64,000 bases of DNA from Geomicrobium sp. JCM 19039 (GTDB lineage Bacteria > Bacillota > Bacilli > Bacillales > Marinococcaceae). Below the pieces are notes generated by a model. It saw only the letters and a list, made by a program, of their open reading frames with translations, was not told the origin of the DNA and ran no database searches. Of the stretch, positions 26,646 to 36,304 are shown piece by piece (position 1 is the stretch's first letter; every line of letters starts with the position of its first letter). The translations under genes were made by a program, and so were the position numbers. The DNA is taken from the NCBI RefSeq assembly GCF_000698145.1, contig NZ_BAXB01000008.1, positions 97,119 through 161,118 on the forward strand. The letters are read 5' to 3'.

Positions 26646-26968
26646 CTACATAGGGGAGTCATGGTCTAGATTTGTAATATCGCCAAACTGTACCTCGCCA
26701 CTTATTTGACCACCAAATGCGCCGCCGTCAATAATTAAACGTAACGGAGTGTCATCTGAGAAAGCGTTTGTAGGCATAGTGGCAATACGATCATCATTTA
26801 AAAACAAATTCTGCCATTCTCCGGAAAAATTATTGCGATACTGAGCAATAACTCTACCTTCGTCTTTAGGTTCAATAAATCTAAACTCAATTCTAACGAA
26901 TGGCTCACTTATTCTTTTGCCATAACTCTCATTGAAATCATGTGTTTCTGGTTCGCTATTCTCGTCTT
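26646..26968 (-). pseudogene. 3' fragment of an unrecognised gene
   Basis: About 106 codons stay open between a TAA at about 26968 and TAG at 26646, but no start codon or ribosome site exists near the upstream end. The residues look like a real beta-rich domain: KRISEPFVRIEFRFIEPKDE, QYRNNFSGEWQNLFLNDDR, PLRLIIDGGAFGGQ. It is probably the C-terminal part of a surface, phage or carbohydrate-binding protein whose 5' part was lost. Confidence 0.5.
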
Positions 26969-27320
26969 ATACCTTACGGCTTTATAACGAGCCTTCACCA
27001 CGCAGGCGACTTTCATCGCACGCGGCGATCCGTCAAAAACATTGCACTACAGGCCCCCACCTGTATAGAAGAATCTTAATATAAAGTTAGCCTTAGAAAT
27101 ACTAACTAAAGTTAGGTTTTCTGATGGGAGAGGCACTGTCGGTAAACGCATCGCTAGAAGGGAGGAGGGTAAGGTCATGGGCCGAGGCTTGAGACGGATC
27201 TTTAAATGAGCGGATTGGCAAAAGGTGAAATAAACAGTAAATTTAAAGCGAGAGAGTCGAGAACAGTCGTTTTCGATAAATGTTCCGTTCTTATCTTATA
27301 GAGCGGGGCTTTTTTTAAAA
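26969..27320. other. Scrambled island sequence without a gene
   Basis: No supportable ORF. A T-rich run (GCGGGGCTTTTTTT) near 27302-27316 could end a transcript. The composition shifts several times, as in a patchwork of fragments. Confidence 0.35.
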
Positions 27321-27692
27321 TTAGTCTAGTTTGTTAGTTATACAATACGAATTTATTATTTGTAGTTCGTTGTCATCGTTAAATTCATATACATCACAAG
27401 CTGATATATTGGAAAGCCTTTCATCATTTCGAGTGAAGACTGCGTTTCCGTTAATAGCGATTCGATTGCTATCGACAAGAACATTAAATGTAGTGAATTC
27501 CGTCGTGACAGATTTGAAGTAAGCAGAAGTTTGCTCGCAATTTTCAATCACAGACTTTTTACCGATAAAGCTGTTTTCGCCTATTATATGCCATTCAATC
27601 TTTTCTGCAAAAAAAGGATAAGCAAGTTTAAAATTCCCATTTGAGAAAGCTTCTGCAATTTGTTGATTAGAGGGTTTATCATTTGTGATCAT
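27321..27692 (-). CDS. SnoaL-like / NTF2-fold protein
   Basis: 123 residues from the ATG at 27690-27692, preceded by AAAGGAG; the upstream ATG at 27710 overlaps the ribosome site. The pattern NQQIAEAFSNGNFKLAYPFFA, IEWHIIGENSFIGKKSVIE and a final VYEFNDDNELQIINSYCI fits the cone-shaped SnoaL_2/NTF2 fold. Members are cyclases, isomerases or proteins of unknown role, and no ligand can be assigned. It lies inside the direct-repeat-bounded island as a cargo-like gene. Confidence 0.7.
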   Translation of the reverse strand: MITNDKPSNQQIAEAFSNGNFKLAYPFFAEKIEWHIIGENSFIGKKSVIENCEQTSAYFKSVTTEFTTFNVLVDSNRIAINGNAVFTRNDERLSNISACDVYEFNDDNELQIINSYCITNKLD

Positions 27693-27882
27693 CCTATCTG
27701 CTCCTTTCATTTTTGGGAACGATTCTTCAATTATACACTTCTAACTCATTTCAAATCTATCAATTCCTATGCGATAAAAGAAGACAAGGACAATCGCCAG
27801 CATCTATATCACCTTTATATCTGTCACCACATCAAATTTTAAGTACTGAGCAAACTCATCCCACTGTTGCTCGTCGATATCG

Positions 27883-28069
27883 TTTAACGGTGGACTATTA
27901 AAAATCGCCGTTAGCTAGAGCAGCTCTAACAATTAATTTAGCTTCTCTTTCCATTATTTCATATTTTTTAATGGTTATGAGACTTGTGTTTATCACTAGC
28001 TAATAATAAAGAGATCTTGCATTATTCTTCTTTTCTTTAAATTCACTTTGGGGGATTTGAATTAATGAA
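27883..28069. repeat. 186-bp direct repeat, right copy
   Basis: It matches 23838-24023 except for A instead of T after CTCTTTCC and one extra G in the GGGGG run. It marks the right edge of the phage-remnant island. The flanking bases differ from the left copy immediately outside the repeat on both sides. Confidence 0.9.
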
Positions 28070-28162
28070 GGTATGCCAGAGTCCAACGATAACAAAGTAG
28101 ATTATAACGCGAATACCGACTGTAAAACGAAGTAATCTATAAGAATGTTCTCTTTCATACAT
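28043..28162 (-). CDS. Possible 39-residue membrane peptide
   Basis: An ATG at 28160-28162 opens MYEREHSYRLLRFTVGIRVI followed by a hydrophobic stretch (IYFVIVGLWHTFI). The stop lies inside the right direct repeat, so the natural C-terminus may have been replaced. The ribosome site (AAGAGCG) is weak. Confidence 0.35.
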   Translation of the reverse strand: MYEREHSYRLLRFTVGIRVIIYFVIVGLWHTFINSNPPK

Positions 28163-28219
28163 TACGTCGCTCTTTTAGGTAATGACTTTAAAGGGCTTAT
28201 GAACATTCATTTCCTTTTA

Positions 28220-28669
28220 TTATAAAGATTTTACCATTTTGACGATTTCTGTTTGATACCCTAAGTTTTCATAAAATTTGACAGCCTTTTTGTTAGCTAT
28301 AAACACATCTAATATTAATTCACCTAAACTTCGTGTGTTTGACCAATCTTCAGCGTGTTTCATTAGCGCTTTACCAATACCTTTTCCTTCACCATTTTTT
28401 GAGACGGCGATTGCCGAAATGTATCCTTGTTCCCTTTTCGTAAAATAATCTATATGGATACATAACTCAATATACCCTAGAATACTGCGATCATCCTCTG
28501 CAACATATATATTATGACTATTGTGATTAACTGCTTGTAAAACAAGTTCCAATTGCTTTTCAAGCATTAATCTATCATCTCTGAATTCCATATAATCAAT
28601 AGTATTGAATCTTTTAGCTAATTCAATGACATCTTTGCGGTCTTCTTCTTTATACTTTCTAATATGCAT
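28220..28669 (-). CDS. GNAT-family N-acetyltransferase
   Basis: 149 residues. MHIRKYKEEDRKDVIELAKR opens the fold. The acetyl-CoA loop is SAIAVSKNGEGKGIGKALMK (V-x-x-x-x-x-G-x-G-x-A/G), followed by GELILDVFIANKKAVKFYEN and a final LGYQ, all typical of RimI-like GNATs. The acceptor is unknown. ATG at 28669 has AAAGG upstream. It is a stand-alone accessory gene just outside the island, on the same strand as the racemase gene. Confidence 0.85.
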   Translation of the reverse strand: MHIRKYKEEDRKDVIELAKRFNTIDYMEFRDDRLMLEKQLELVLQAVNHNSHNIYVAEDDRSILGYIELCIHIDYFTKREQGYISAIAVSKNGEGKGIGKALMKHAEDWSNTRSLGELILDVFIANKKAVKFYENLGYQTEIVKMVKSL

Positions 28670-28850
28670 GGTTATTGTCCTTTCCTTGTTCCTATTAGTA
28701 AATATACCTTATCTGAATAAATTTATTCACACTAATTCATACACTCACATGCCTTGCTAGCACTAAAACAAAAAACTTATCATCTAAAACCATGAAAACA
28801 AACCTTTTACTTTATTTATAGAAAAGTCTAAAACGCCATTCTCTACTCGT

Positions 28851-29534
28851 TCAACTATGTGTAGATAAATTTAGATAGCGTTTTATAAGAGGTTTCGCTA
28901 GGCAAACTGAAGAATCAACTATATAAAGGCTCTCCTGCTTTTCCAGAACAACATTCAAATCTGTACAAGCTATGATTACTGTATCGATTTCCCCGGTTAA
29001 ATCAGAAAGGAGATCATTCCAATAGCATTTAGCACGATCAATTTCTCCATTTTTAATATGAATGATCGTATTAATAACTTTTTCCTGCCACTCGTCTTTG
29101 TGTATGTAATTAAATCCTGAGTTTCGTAGATGTTCTTGGTAAAGTCCTGACTTAACGGTAGGTCCAGTAGCAAGCAGAGCGACAGATTTAGCAGTCGCAA
29201 GTATTTCCTTTACCGTTTCTGATACCATATCCAATATAGGAATAGCTAATGATTTTCTTAGGCTATTTATATAAAGATGTGCGGTGTTACAAGGCATTGC
29301 AATGACCTGTACACCTGTACTTTCTAATTTCTTAGCACCATCTACTATTGACACTTCTAGTTCATTGTGGTCAATATCTCGATCAAGATAAAACGGGGTT
29401 GGACAAGAGTATATCAACATATGTGGATAATCAATATCATATTTTGCTCCAAAGATTTTCTGACATTGGTTTACTACTGTATCAACAAATGGACCCGTAG
29501 ATTTAGGCCCCATGCCAGCTAAGATACCTAGCAT
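28851..29534 (-). CDS. Aspartate/glutamate racemase family protein
   Basis: 227 residues from an ATG with GGAGGTAATTGC upstream. The family start MLGILAGMGPKSTGPFVDT is intact. The two catalytic cysteines are present in VIAMPCNTAH and VIIACTDLN, in the expected N- and C-lobes. Such PLP-independent racemases (RacD/YgeA-like) interconvert L- and D-aspartate, glutamate or broader amino acids. D-amino acids could feed the cell wall or be scavenged. It is followed by the acetyltransferase about 180 bp downstream. Confidence 0.85.
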   Translation of the reverse strand: MLGILAGMGPKSTGPFVDTVVNQCQKIFGAKYDIDYPHMLIYSCPTPFYLDRDIDHNELEVSIVDGAKKLESTGVQVIAMPCNTAHLYINSLRKSLAIPILDMVSETVKEILATAKSVALLATGPTVKSGLYQEHLRNSGFNYIHKDEWQEKVINTIIHIKNGEIDRAKCYWNDLLSDLTGEIDTVIIACTDLNVVLEKQESLYIVDSSVCLAKPLIKRYLNLSTHS

Positions 29535-29896
29535 GCAATTACCTCCAAAAATCTTTATTTAGGAAATCATACCATAATGTGCATTTCATTTTATTCATAG
29601 CCTGATTGTACTGTGTTATGGCATGTTCTTGCTCTGTTAGTTCAATAGAAACAGAGCGTTCTTAATTAATATTCCCCAAATAATTGGAGGATGTATACGA
29701 TAATTTATGGATTTACTCCCATTCAATTAGGGATTAACCCCCAACCCGAAAAAATTCACTACACCAAAAAACATGAATTTATTTGATGTATAGTCGCACT
29801 CGGTGCATAGACCTTGTCTAAAAACGTAGGTACAACATTCCCTCTTTACATTCACATCGTGTCATACTTTATATTGTTGGAAAGGAGGGGACGATA
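29535..29896. other. Intergenic region, one hairpin
   Basis: 362 bp between divergent genes. GCTCTGTT...AACAGAGC at about 29633-29660 is a good stem without a T tract. The rest is AT-rich and should hold both promoters. No gene is seen. Confidence 0.35.
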
Positions 29897-30286
29897 ATGA
29901 AGATCAGTGAACTTTCGAATCGAACAGGTGTTAGCACTCGTTCGATTCGTTATTACGAGAAAAAAAGGTTAATCCAACCTTTTCGTGAAGAAAATGGTTA
30001 TCGGGTTTATGATGAGCAAGATATTGAACGTGTAAAAGCGATTCAATTATTTCTAGATATCGGGCTGAAAACGGATGAAATACAGCCTGTTATCGCTTGT
30101 GGTTCCATTGAACCTACGGACGGTGATTGGAATTGTGCAGATTCAGCAATCACTCTATACGAAGAGAAATTACTAAAAACAAGGCAACAAATTGAGCAAT
30201 TAGAAAATTCCCAAAAGCATTTAAAAGAGTTAATTGACTTCTGGCATCTCGTTAAACAACGCCAGAGCGGGATTAAGGAACAATGA
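29897..30286 (+). CDS. MerR-family transcriptional regulator
   Basis: 129 residues after GGAAAGGAGGGG. The N-terminal winged helix (MKISELSNRTGVSTRSIRYY, GYRVYDEQDIERVKAI) is followed by a coiled-coil dimerisation helix. Two cysteines (VIACGS, WNCADSA) could sense a metal or oxidant but have no clear paralogue pattern. The stop overlaps the start of the MFS gene (ATGA), so the pair is translationally coupled and MerR very likely controls the exporter. Confidence 0.88.
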   Translation: MKISELSNRTGVSTRSIRYYEKKRLIQPFREENGYRVYDEQDIERVKAIQLFLDIGLKTDEIQPVIACGSIEPTDGDWNCADSAITLYEEKLLKTRQQIEQLENSQKHLKELIDFWHLVKQRQSGIKEQ

Positions 30287-31436
30287 ATTATCGGCTCTTA
30301 CTATTAGTGTTAGGAACGTTTATTATTGGTACAGATGATTTTGTTATTGCTGGCTTACTACCGAACATTGCGAACGATATGGGAGTCACGATTACAGCGG
30401 CCGGACAATTAGTGACAGCCTTTGCCATTACCTATGCAATTGGGGCCCTGTTTTAGGTACATTGATGTCTAATATGCCTGTTAAGAAGCTTTTAGTAATA
30501 TCGATGGTTGTGTTCACCATTGCAAATGGGCTTTCTGCAGTTGTCACTTCATTTGAATTACTGTTCGTAACAAGAATAATGGCTGCATTAGCCGCAGCTG
30601 TTTTCACTCCCTTGGCTATGGCTGCATCAACAAGTTTGGTTACGGATACAATGCGTGGAAAAGCTTTGTCATTTGTAATCGCTGGTATAACTATTGGGTT
30701 AATTTTAGGTGCTCCTATTGGTACATGGATTGGTAATGCCATGACCTGGCGTTATTCTTTTCTTTTCGTAGCAGTGGTAGCTTTCGTAACTGCACTTGGT
30801 GTTTTACTATTCTTACCGAAAATTGAGCGAGAAGTTTCTGTGAGCATAAAAGAAAGACTCAAAAGTTTTAACAAGATTATCGTATTAACATTGAGTGTTA
30901 GCATTATCGGAACAACAGGCGGGTTTATGACGTATACGTATATCGCGCCAATTATTACAGGGATTACAACTATCGAAAATATAAGCTTTTTCCTGCTAAT
31001 ACTTGGTGTTGGGGCTTTATTAGGCAATCTAGCTGGCGGGTATTTAACAGACCGTATCGGTGCTGCAACAACACTTAAATTATCACTTTTTGGTTTCGCT
31101 ATTTTATTAGCAGCTTTCTCTTTGCTTACCTTATTAAATCCATCTCCATTGTCCGTTGTTCTAGTAGGTTTGGTTTGCCTATTATGGGGTATCCCTGGTT
31201 TCGGAATGAATCCAGCACTGAATGCATACCTGATTTCGTTAAATCCTAAACAGGCATCAATGATCCTATCTTTCAGTGCATCTTCTTTATATATGGGAAT
31301 CGGTTTAGGCGCAATTCTAGGAGGTGGAGTCATAAACTTGAGCTCAATAAACTATGTCGGAATTAGCAGCGGAGTATTCGTATTGGTTGCTTTAATGATC
31401 TTCATCTCAGTGAATAAGACTGCAAAAAATCATTAA
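30283..31436 (+). pseudogene. MFS drug/arabinose-type efflux transporter (DHA1-like), frameshifted
   Basis: ATG at 30283 overlaps the merR stop. MNYRLLLLVLGTFIIGTDDF opens TM1, but after YAIGA the frame hits TAG near 30456. The continuation (VLGTLMSNMPVKKLLVISMV) lies in the next frame and runs to 31436. Around 30447 GGGGCCCTG lacks one base. The restored protein has about 384 residues and 12 helices, with the motif GAPIGTWIGNAMTWRYSF typical of DHA1/AraJ-like exporters. It is either a sequencing error or a recently lost pump. Confidence 0.82.
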
Positions 31437-31929
31437 AAACAATTAATTTTTCGCCTTTTACATGTAACGGCTTCGATAATGATTGAGCTGGCTAAAATAA
31501 CAAATAGGTTTTTGGAGAGCAGAACGTTCTAGAGATCCTTCTTTATAGATGACAGTCCCTTAATGAATCATCTTAGATGATATTACTATATTTAAAAATC
31601 ATGCATCACATGAAGTTGCCCATAAACTTGACAAAGAACAGTGGTATCATTGATCTTCACTATGTTGATGTCAAATTGAACGAAATCATCTATTCAAACA
31701 ATAAAATACGATGTGACAGAACTTATTATCATTTATTGTAGACAACTAAGTTAATTTGGTTTTTTGTATAAGTGTTCCTGTCTATTGATGTAAACGGTCC
31801 CATTCAATAGAAAGAGGCTGCAGCGATTTAAGAATATGGAATTCTCGTAATATTGATGTGTTATATAATAATGTAAGAATCATTTGTGAAATAGAAAACG
31901 CTCGATTTGAGAATGGAATGAGGTGTAAT
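31437..31929. other. Intergenic region without a recognisable gene
   Basis: About 490 bp of AT-rich sequence. No conserved ORF, strong dyad or repeat is visible. The mepB-like promoter should lie near 31830-31900. Confidence 0.35.
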
Positions 31930-32445
31930 ATGAAAGGTTTTTATGAAACACTCTCTTATATTAATAGGACTGTATATTCACCTATTGGATTAAACATCAA
32001 AAACGTACATGAAGAAAAACAAAATGCGAAATATGGCGCTGGATCATTTGAAACACCTTTCAAAACTGTTCGATTTAGAGTTGCGAGTAAAACACCAAAA
32101 AAGGTGGGGCAGTTTGTTGTAATCTGGAGAAAGGATGAAAATAATAAAAATAGATCCTATACGTATGATGAGGCACACGATTTACTAGTTGTCACCGTTT
32201 TTAATGAGAGCTCTGAATTTGGACAATTTATATTTCCAAAAGAAATTCTTGTAAAACAAAATATCGTATCTACAAATGTTAGGGAAGGGAAGATGGGTTT
32301 TCGGGTTTATCCTGAATGGGATAAGCCTACTAGTAGACAAGGCATTAAAACCCAGGAATGGCAATTGCCTTATTTTGTTTATATGAATGTATCAAATCAA
32401 CATGATATTTTAAGGTTATTTTCTTATGAATTCTCAGGAAAATAA
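31930..32445 (+). CDS. MepB-family protein
   Basis: 171 residues from ATG at 31930 with GAGGTG upstream; the frame extends to 31858 without a ribosome site. Signature segments are YSPIGLNIKNVHEEKQNAKYGAG, VGQFVVIWRKDENN, FIFPKEILVKQNIVS and GKMGFRVYPEWDKPTSRQG, all typical of the MepB family found beside the staphylococcal MepRA multidrug system. The biochemical role is unknown. Here it stands alone, although the MerR-MFS pair is about 500 bp upstream. Confidence 0.85.
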   Translation: MKGFYETLSYINRTVYSPIGLNIKNVHEEKQNAKYGAGSFETPFKTVRFRVASKTPKKVGQFVVIWRKDENNKNRSYTYDEAHDLLVVTVFNESSEFGQFIFPKEILVKQNIVSTNVREGKMGFRVYPEWDKPTSRQGIKTQEWQLPYFVYMNVSNQHDILRLFSYEFSGK

Positions 32446-32642
32446 ATGTCTTAACTACTGTATAGTGCAAAATAAAAGTAACGAACCTTGCAATACATAG
32501 TTGAGAATTCTGGAACACAATAAAAGATTGTCAGCCCGCTCAAGACCTGTACCGTTAGTTTTGGACAATCATCAACGAGTGAAGGTATTTTTAACGTACA
32601 CACACTTTTTTAAAAATCGGGGGAACGATCTGTCCTGGCCTT

Positions 32643-32893
32643 TTATTTAGGACTCCCCCAATATTTATCACGTCTAAGGTGTTCAGCATCAGACCATTCT
32701 TCCATCAAATTACGTGTATACCTTATCGTTTCATCAATATGTTCCCTCGTAACATCGGAATTATTGACGACATAAGCATCAAAATACTGTAAAATTTAAA
32801 ATATGCTTTATTCTTCCTGTCAAGATAGCTTGTAACATCTAATTCAACCTTACGCATTTCATTTTTTATAGCTTCCAATAACGTATTCGCCAT
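32643..32893 (-). pseudogene. Small unrecognised protein gene, frameshifted
   Basis: ATG at 32891-32893 after GAGGTG opens MANTLLEAIKNEMRKVELDV and SYLDRKNKAYFKFY. Near 32785 the frame changes, and FDAYVVNNSDVTREHIDETI, then LMEEWSDAEHLRRDKYWGSP, completes about 83 residues to TAA at 32643. The joined protein is a well-formed helical peptide, so one base is missing or added. I do not recognise the family. Confidence 0.55.
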
Positions 32894-33139
32894 ACCCAAC
32901 ACCTCGCTTCAGAAGTTACACCCTTTTATTTTACCATTTCACCAATTCCGTATTGAATTTTTTCACGACGAAATTTTACAACTCAGGGATCGATTATTTC
33001 AAAGCAGTATTTTGACTCTTTAAACAGCGACTTCTTTGTTATGTGGATGTAAAACAGAAGGAAAGCGTTCAATTTTATCAAGCAAAAAATGTCTACTCTA
33101 ATTTAGCAGTTACACCGTACCCTTTCTAAGGTGAATTGG

Positions 33140-33574
33140 TTAGTCGTGTCTTTCATTCCACTCAAAAAGACACTCTTGCTCATTTGTGTTTTCATCTAGT
33201 AACGTCCCAACTTTTATAAAGCCGTTTCTTTCATAAAAGTGAACAGCTTTTGTATTCTTTTTGTACACCTTTACTTTCATGTGCTCACTTTGCTTTTTTC
33301 CACATTCCAATAACTCTTTGCCGATCCCGCTATTTCGATAACTTTGATCCACAAACAGAGCGGCTAAATAATTATCAACCATTGAAATGAAACCAACAAT
33401 CTTCATGTTCTCAACTTTAACGTGTGTAACAGACATTGGAATATATGTTGTTTTCATTTCGTCTATTTGAGAATTCCAATAGTCGGGACGAATGAAACTG
33501 TGCGCGAGGATCGAGCCTTCATGCCAAATGTTAATGATCGCATCTATATCTTGATGACTTGCTCTTCGAATCAA
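33140..33574 (-). CDS. GNAT-family N-acetyltransferase
   Basis: 144 residues, TTG start at 33572-33574 with GGTGG upstream. IRRASHQDIDAIINIWHEG, IVGFISMVDNYLAALFVDQS, YRNSGIGKELLECGK (acetyl-CoA loop) and AVHFYERNGFIKVG fit the YjaB-like GNAT group. No operon partner is present. The acceptor substrate is unknown. Confidence 0.83.
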   Translation of the reverse strand: MIRRASHQDIDAIINIWHEGSILAHSFIRPDYWNSQIDEMKTTYIPMSVTHVKVENMKIVGFISMVDNYLAALFVDQSYRNSGIGKELLECGKKQSEHMKVKVYKKNTKAVHFYERNGFIKVGTLLDENTNEQECLFEWNERHD

Positions 33575-34160
33575 TTCAATTCCACCTTATCTGTTTGAAA
33601 AAGTCTCATATTTGCTAATAACGTTGAGGGCGTTTTACGGCGCTAATTAGCCATTTTAACACAAGAATTGAAAAGTCTTTCGGTATAAGTACAAAAAAGC
33701 ATTTCTCCAGTATCTGGTTGGCCTTGAAATTTTGAGTGACTAGTATCTAGAAATAAATTAGCACTATTCGCAATCCCCTACCCCTGATCTTAAGAATGAC
33801 TTCTAACGTTAACAACTTCATATAATTTTTGTTAATTCGAACATTCGCAGATCCAAACGACACTTTCTTTGGAAAACGACCCATAATCGAATTCGCGAAA
33901 CGAATCCGTTAATGAAAGGGTAATAAGAGCCCTGTAAACACTATTATGAAAAGGCTAATCATTACCAAAGGAAACCTTCAAAAGTTGTACAATTGATACT
34001 AAAAGGTATTTGCTTATGTACGTAATATTTTTGGTCAATCGGTCTCACTGCATTGCTAACTAGGGAGACCCGTATTCTAACATCACCTTGACAAAACTCC
34101 GTGTATAAATTACATTACTTATGTAATATATTTTTTACATCCATGAACAGAGGTGAGTAC
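33575..34160. other. Intergenic region without a recognisable gene
   Basis: About 585 bp, AT-rich, with stop codons in all frames. A promoter for the XRE-membrane pair probably lies near 34085-34130 (TTGACA at 34088-34093, with TATAAATTA at about 34103-34111). Nothing else is supported. Confidence 0.35.
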
Positions 34161-34391
34161 ATGAAGAAAAAAAATGAGTTCAGTTTAACAAGCGATCTTT
34201 ACCTTTTAAGAGCTGAAAAAAGATGGACTCAAAAATATGTAGCCGATCAATTAGGTGTTACAAGACAAACCGTCCACTCACTCGAAGCAAATAAGTATAA
34301 CCCATCTTTAGCATTAGCATTCGAAATTGCATTTTTATTTGATAAGCGTATTGATGAAATATTTACTTATAAAAAAGGAGGAATTGAATGA
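34161..34391 (+). CDS. XRE-family small regulator
   Basis: 76 residues from ATG at 34161 after AGAGGTGAG. It is essentially one helix-turn-helix domain: LYLLRAEKRWTQKYVADQLG, VTRQTVHSLEANKYNPSLAL, ending FLFDKRIDEIF. This is the YozG/YgzD type usually paired with a membrane protein. Its last codons overlap the next start (ATGATG at 34388), so the two are co-translated. Confidence 0.88.
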   Translation: MKKKNEFSLTSDLYLLRAEKRWTQKYVADQLGVTRQTVHSLEANKYNPSLALAFEIAFLFDKRIDEIFTYKKGGIE

Positions 34392-34675
34392 TGTATATGA
34401 TGTATATTATTTCTATCATCATTGCTGCATATGGAATGGGTGTGTACATTAGTTTTTCTGTAGCTGAGGGAAAAGATGAACGTGGGAGGGCAATACTTGC
34501 TAAAGCAGGTCAGCATGCTTTTTCATTAATATACCTTGGTTTTGCATTATTTTTACTCTACTTTGAATTTATGAGTCCTAGTGCTGAAGAGATAAGAATA
34601 ACCGCTCTAATCTGGTTCAGCGTGGTATTCATTGTTAAAGGTATAAGCATTCAAATTTACCAGAAGAAAATGTGA
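34388..34675 (+). CDS. Three-helix membrane protein paired with the XRE regulator
   Basis: 95 residues. GGAGG in the end of the regulator gene serves as the ribosome site. Three hydrophobic segments (YIISIIIAAYGMGVYISF, AFSLIYLGFALFLLYFEF, ITALIWFSVVFIVKGISI) and a cytoplasmic loop VAEGKDERGRAI are visible. Such regulator/membrane pairs often sense membrane state or act as autoregulated modules, but the role here is unknown. Confidence 0.75.
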   Translation: MMYMMYIISIIIAAYGMGVYISFSVAEGKDERGRAILAKAGQHAFSLIYLGFALFLLYFEFMSPSAEEIRITALIWFSVVFIVKGISIQIYQKKM

Positions 34676-34998
34676 TGCCCTGTTATTCTAATTCCGTATC
34701 AATGCAACAATTATATTCAACCTTCAACGAATCTTTCTCGATAGTTAAATGAAAAACACCTTCTCTTATTAAGAAACTTATCAATCAAATTCATCAAAAA
34801 GTAGCCATTGCGTAGCGCAAAAGAATTCTTATCCTCGAAAAAACTCTAATTAATTCAGTCAATGGTATAGCTCTAAGAGATGAATAGTCATTGTTGTTTG
34901 GGTTCTAAGAGATACAATTAGAGTATGCTAAAAATATTGGTTTCCCTCTCGGAACATTTTTTCTAGTGTGTGCAGGTATATAGGATCTAAGTTGCTAT

Positions 34999-35045
34999 AA
35001 AAGCATGCAAACAAACGAAACTCGTATGTCTGTTTGCATGCTTTT
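34999..35045 (+). terminator. Long perfect hairpin
   Basis: AAAAGCATGCAAACA pairs with TGTTTGCATGCTTTT across a 17-base loop. The T-rich 3' arm makes it a plausible terminator, although the closest upstream gene ends 320 bp earlier. Confidence 0.6.
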
Positions 35046-35560
35046 AGAACGTCGATCATACATTTAAGGTAAAACAGAACTCAGGTTTCCACTACTAAAA
35101 CCGAGGATATTCGGGAACAATCGACAGACCCAACGCATACTTCAGCGCTTCTAAAGCAATCCAATACACTAATTTGCCGGACTACATGGGCATATTAATG
35201 AGTCAACAAATCCCATTTCTCTAAATGCCTTCTTCAAGTTCATAACTGTTGCTTTTTCTGTACTAATGCGATGTTGGTTTGTGAATGGAGATGTGTATGT
35301 AGCTATCTTGCAGTTTTTTACAACTTCTACTGAAAAGAATCCGGTCAAAATCTTTTGGGCGAGTGAAATGACCGGTACTCTCAATCGTACCGCTTCGATT
35401 AAAAACACAGCTTGTAAGTTGTTCATGAAAAAACACAACTCTTTTAAAATTGTTCATAGTAGGGGTTGCGAGGCCATACCCGAAAATTATTCGCTGACTT
35501 ATTAGTCTAGGTGCCAATATCAAATTTGCTGTGATATGATGTGCACATGGAGGTGAGAAG
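35046..35560. other. Decayed minus-strand coding remnant
   Basis: On the minus strand, about 35265-35450 reads LTSCVFNRSGTIESTG and HFTRPKDFDRILFSRSCKKL in one frame, then VMNLKKAFREMGFVDSLICP in another down to about 35170. These look like parts of one small protein split by a shift, with no start or ribosome site. The family is not recognised and the coding claim is weak. Confidence 0.35.
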
Positions 35561-35839
35561 ATGGACGAGCAAAAAATCCTTGACGCTCTTATACAATTGA
35601 AAACAGACATGGATAAAAGGTTCGACATGGTTGATTCGCAATTCGGGGAAGTGTTAACCCGCCTTGATCGTATTGAACAATCTCAACAAGATGAAATTGT
35701 AGCTTTGCTAAAAGATGTAAATAAGAAAATCAACAGTCAAATTGATTTATACACGGAACTCAAAATTGATACTGAGCTATATTTTAGCAAAGTGAATGAT
35801 TTTGAGCGCCGCTTACACCGATTGGAAAAGAAAGCGTAA
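35561..35839 (+). CDS. Small coiled-coil protein, unknown function
   Basis: 92 residues after GGAGGTGAGAAG. It is almost wholly helical with heptad periodicity (ILDALIQLKTDMDKRFDMVD, VLTRLDRIEQSQQDEIVALL), charged and soluble. This type of short coiled-coil ORF is common in bacilli near mobile DNA. No catalytic or DNA-binding motif is visible. Confidence 0.7.
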   Translation: MDEQKILDALIQLKTDMDKRFDMVDSQFGEVLTRLDRIEQSQQDEIVALLKDVNKKINSQIDLYTELKIDTELYFSKVNDFERRLHRLEKKA

Positions 35840-35881
35840 GGTCCTTTTTCGTGAATTCCCCACACCTTTTCGCCACACTCG

Positions 35882-36304
35882 TTAATTTATCAAATCGATG
35901 ATTGTTTCTGTGCTCTCTTCTGGCAAGATGAAATGTTCGTTTTCATAACCGGCATACATCACATGACTCGTTTCGCCGCGTTCCCCTACGATCAAGTGAA
36001 GAATTGTATCTCCCTTTTCGTGATGAAGGATCATATCATATTCAGGTGTTGTTTCTCTTGGATTCACCCTAACCCCGTCGGATGCTTTATCCAATGAGCT
36101 TTTTAAAGATTGTAATTCATCATGTTCAGTTAAAATAGCCACTTCAGAATTTGCCCCGCTGCCTCCGTATTTTTCAAAATGATAGATTTCTGCTTTCGAT
36201 ATACCTTCAAATGTATGGAACTCTGTGCCACCCATTCCTAGTAAACTGCATGCTGATAACAACGATAATGGGATGAAAAACAGTATTTTCTTTATCCTAT
36301 TCAT
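35882..36304 (-). CDS. Small lipoprotein, unknown function
   Basis: 140 residues. A signal IKKILFFIPLSLLSACSLLG gives an acylated Cys at the LSAC lipobox. The mature part is a mixed alpha/beta domain (AEIYHFEKYGGSGANSEVA, DMILHHEKGDTILHLIVGE). The start overlaps the end of the XRE gene by eight bases, so the lipoprotein, regulator and DUF2975 protein form one operon. The lipoprotein may be an output or sensor of that module. Confidence 0.75.
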   Translation of the reverse strand: MNRIKKILFFIPLSLLSACSLLGMGGTEFHTFEGISKAEIYHFEKYGGSGANSEVAILTEHDELQSLKSSLDKASDGVRVNPRETTPEYDMILHHEKGDTILHLIVGERGETSHVMYAGYENEHFILPEESTETIIDLIN

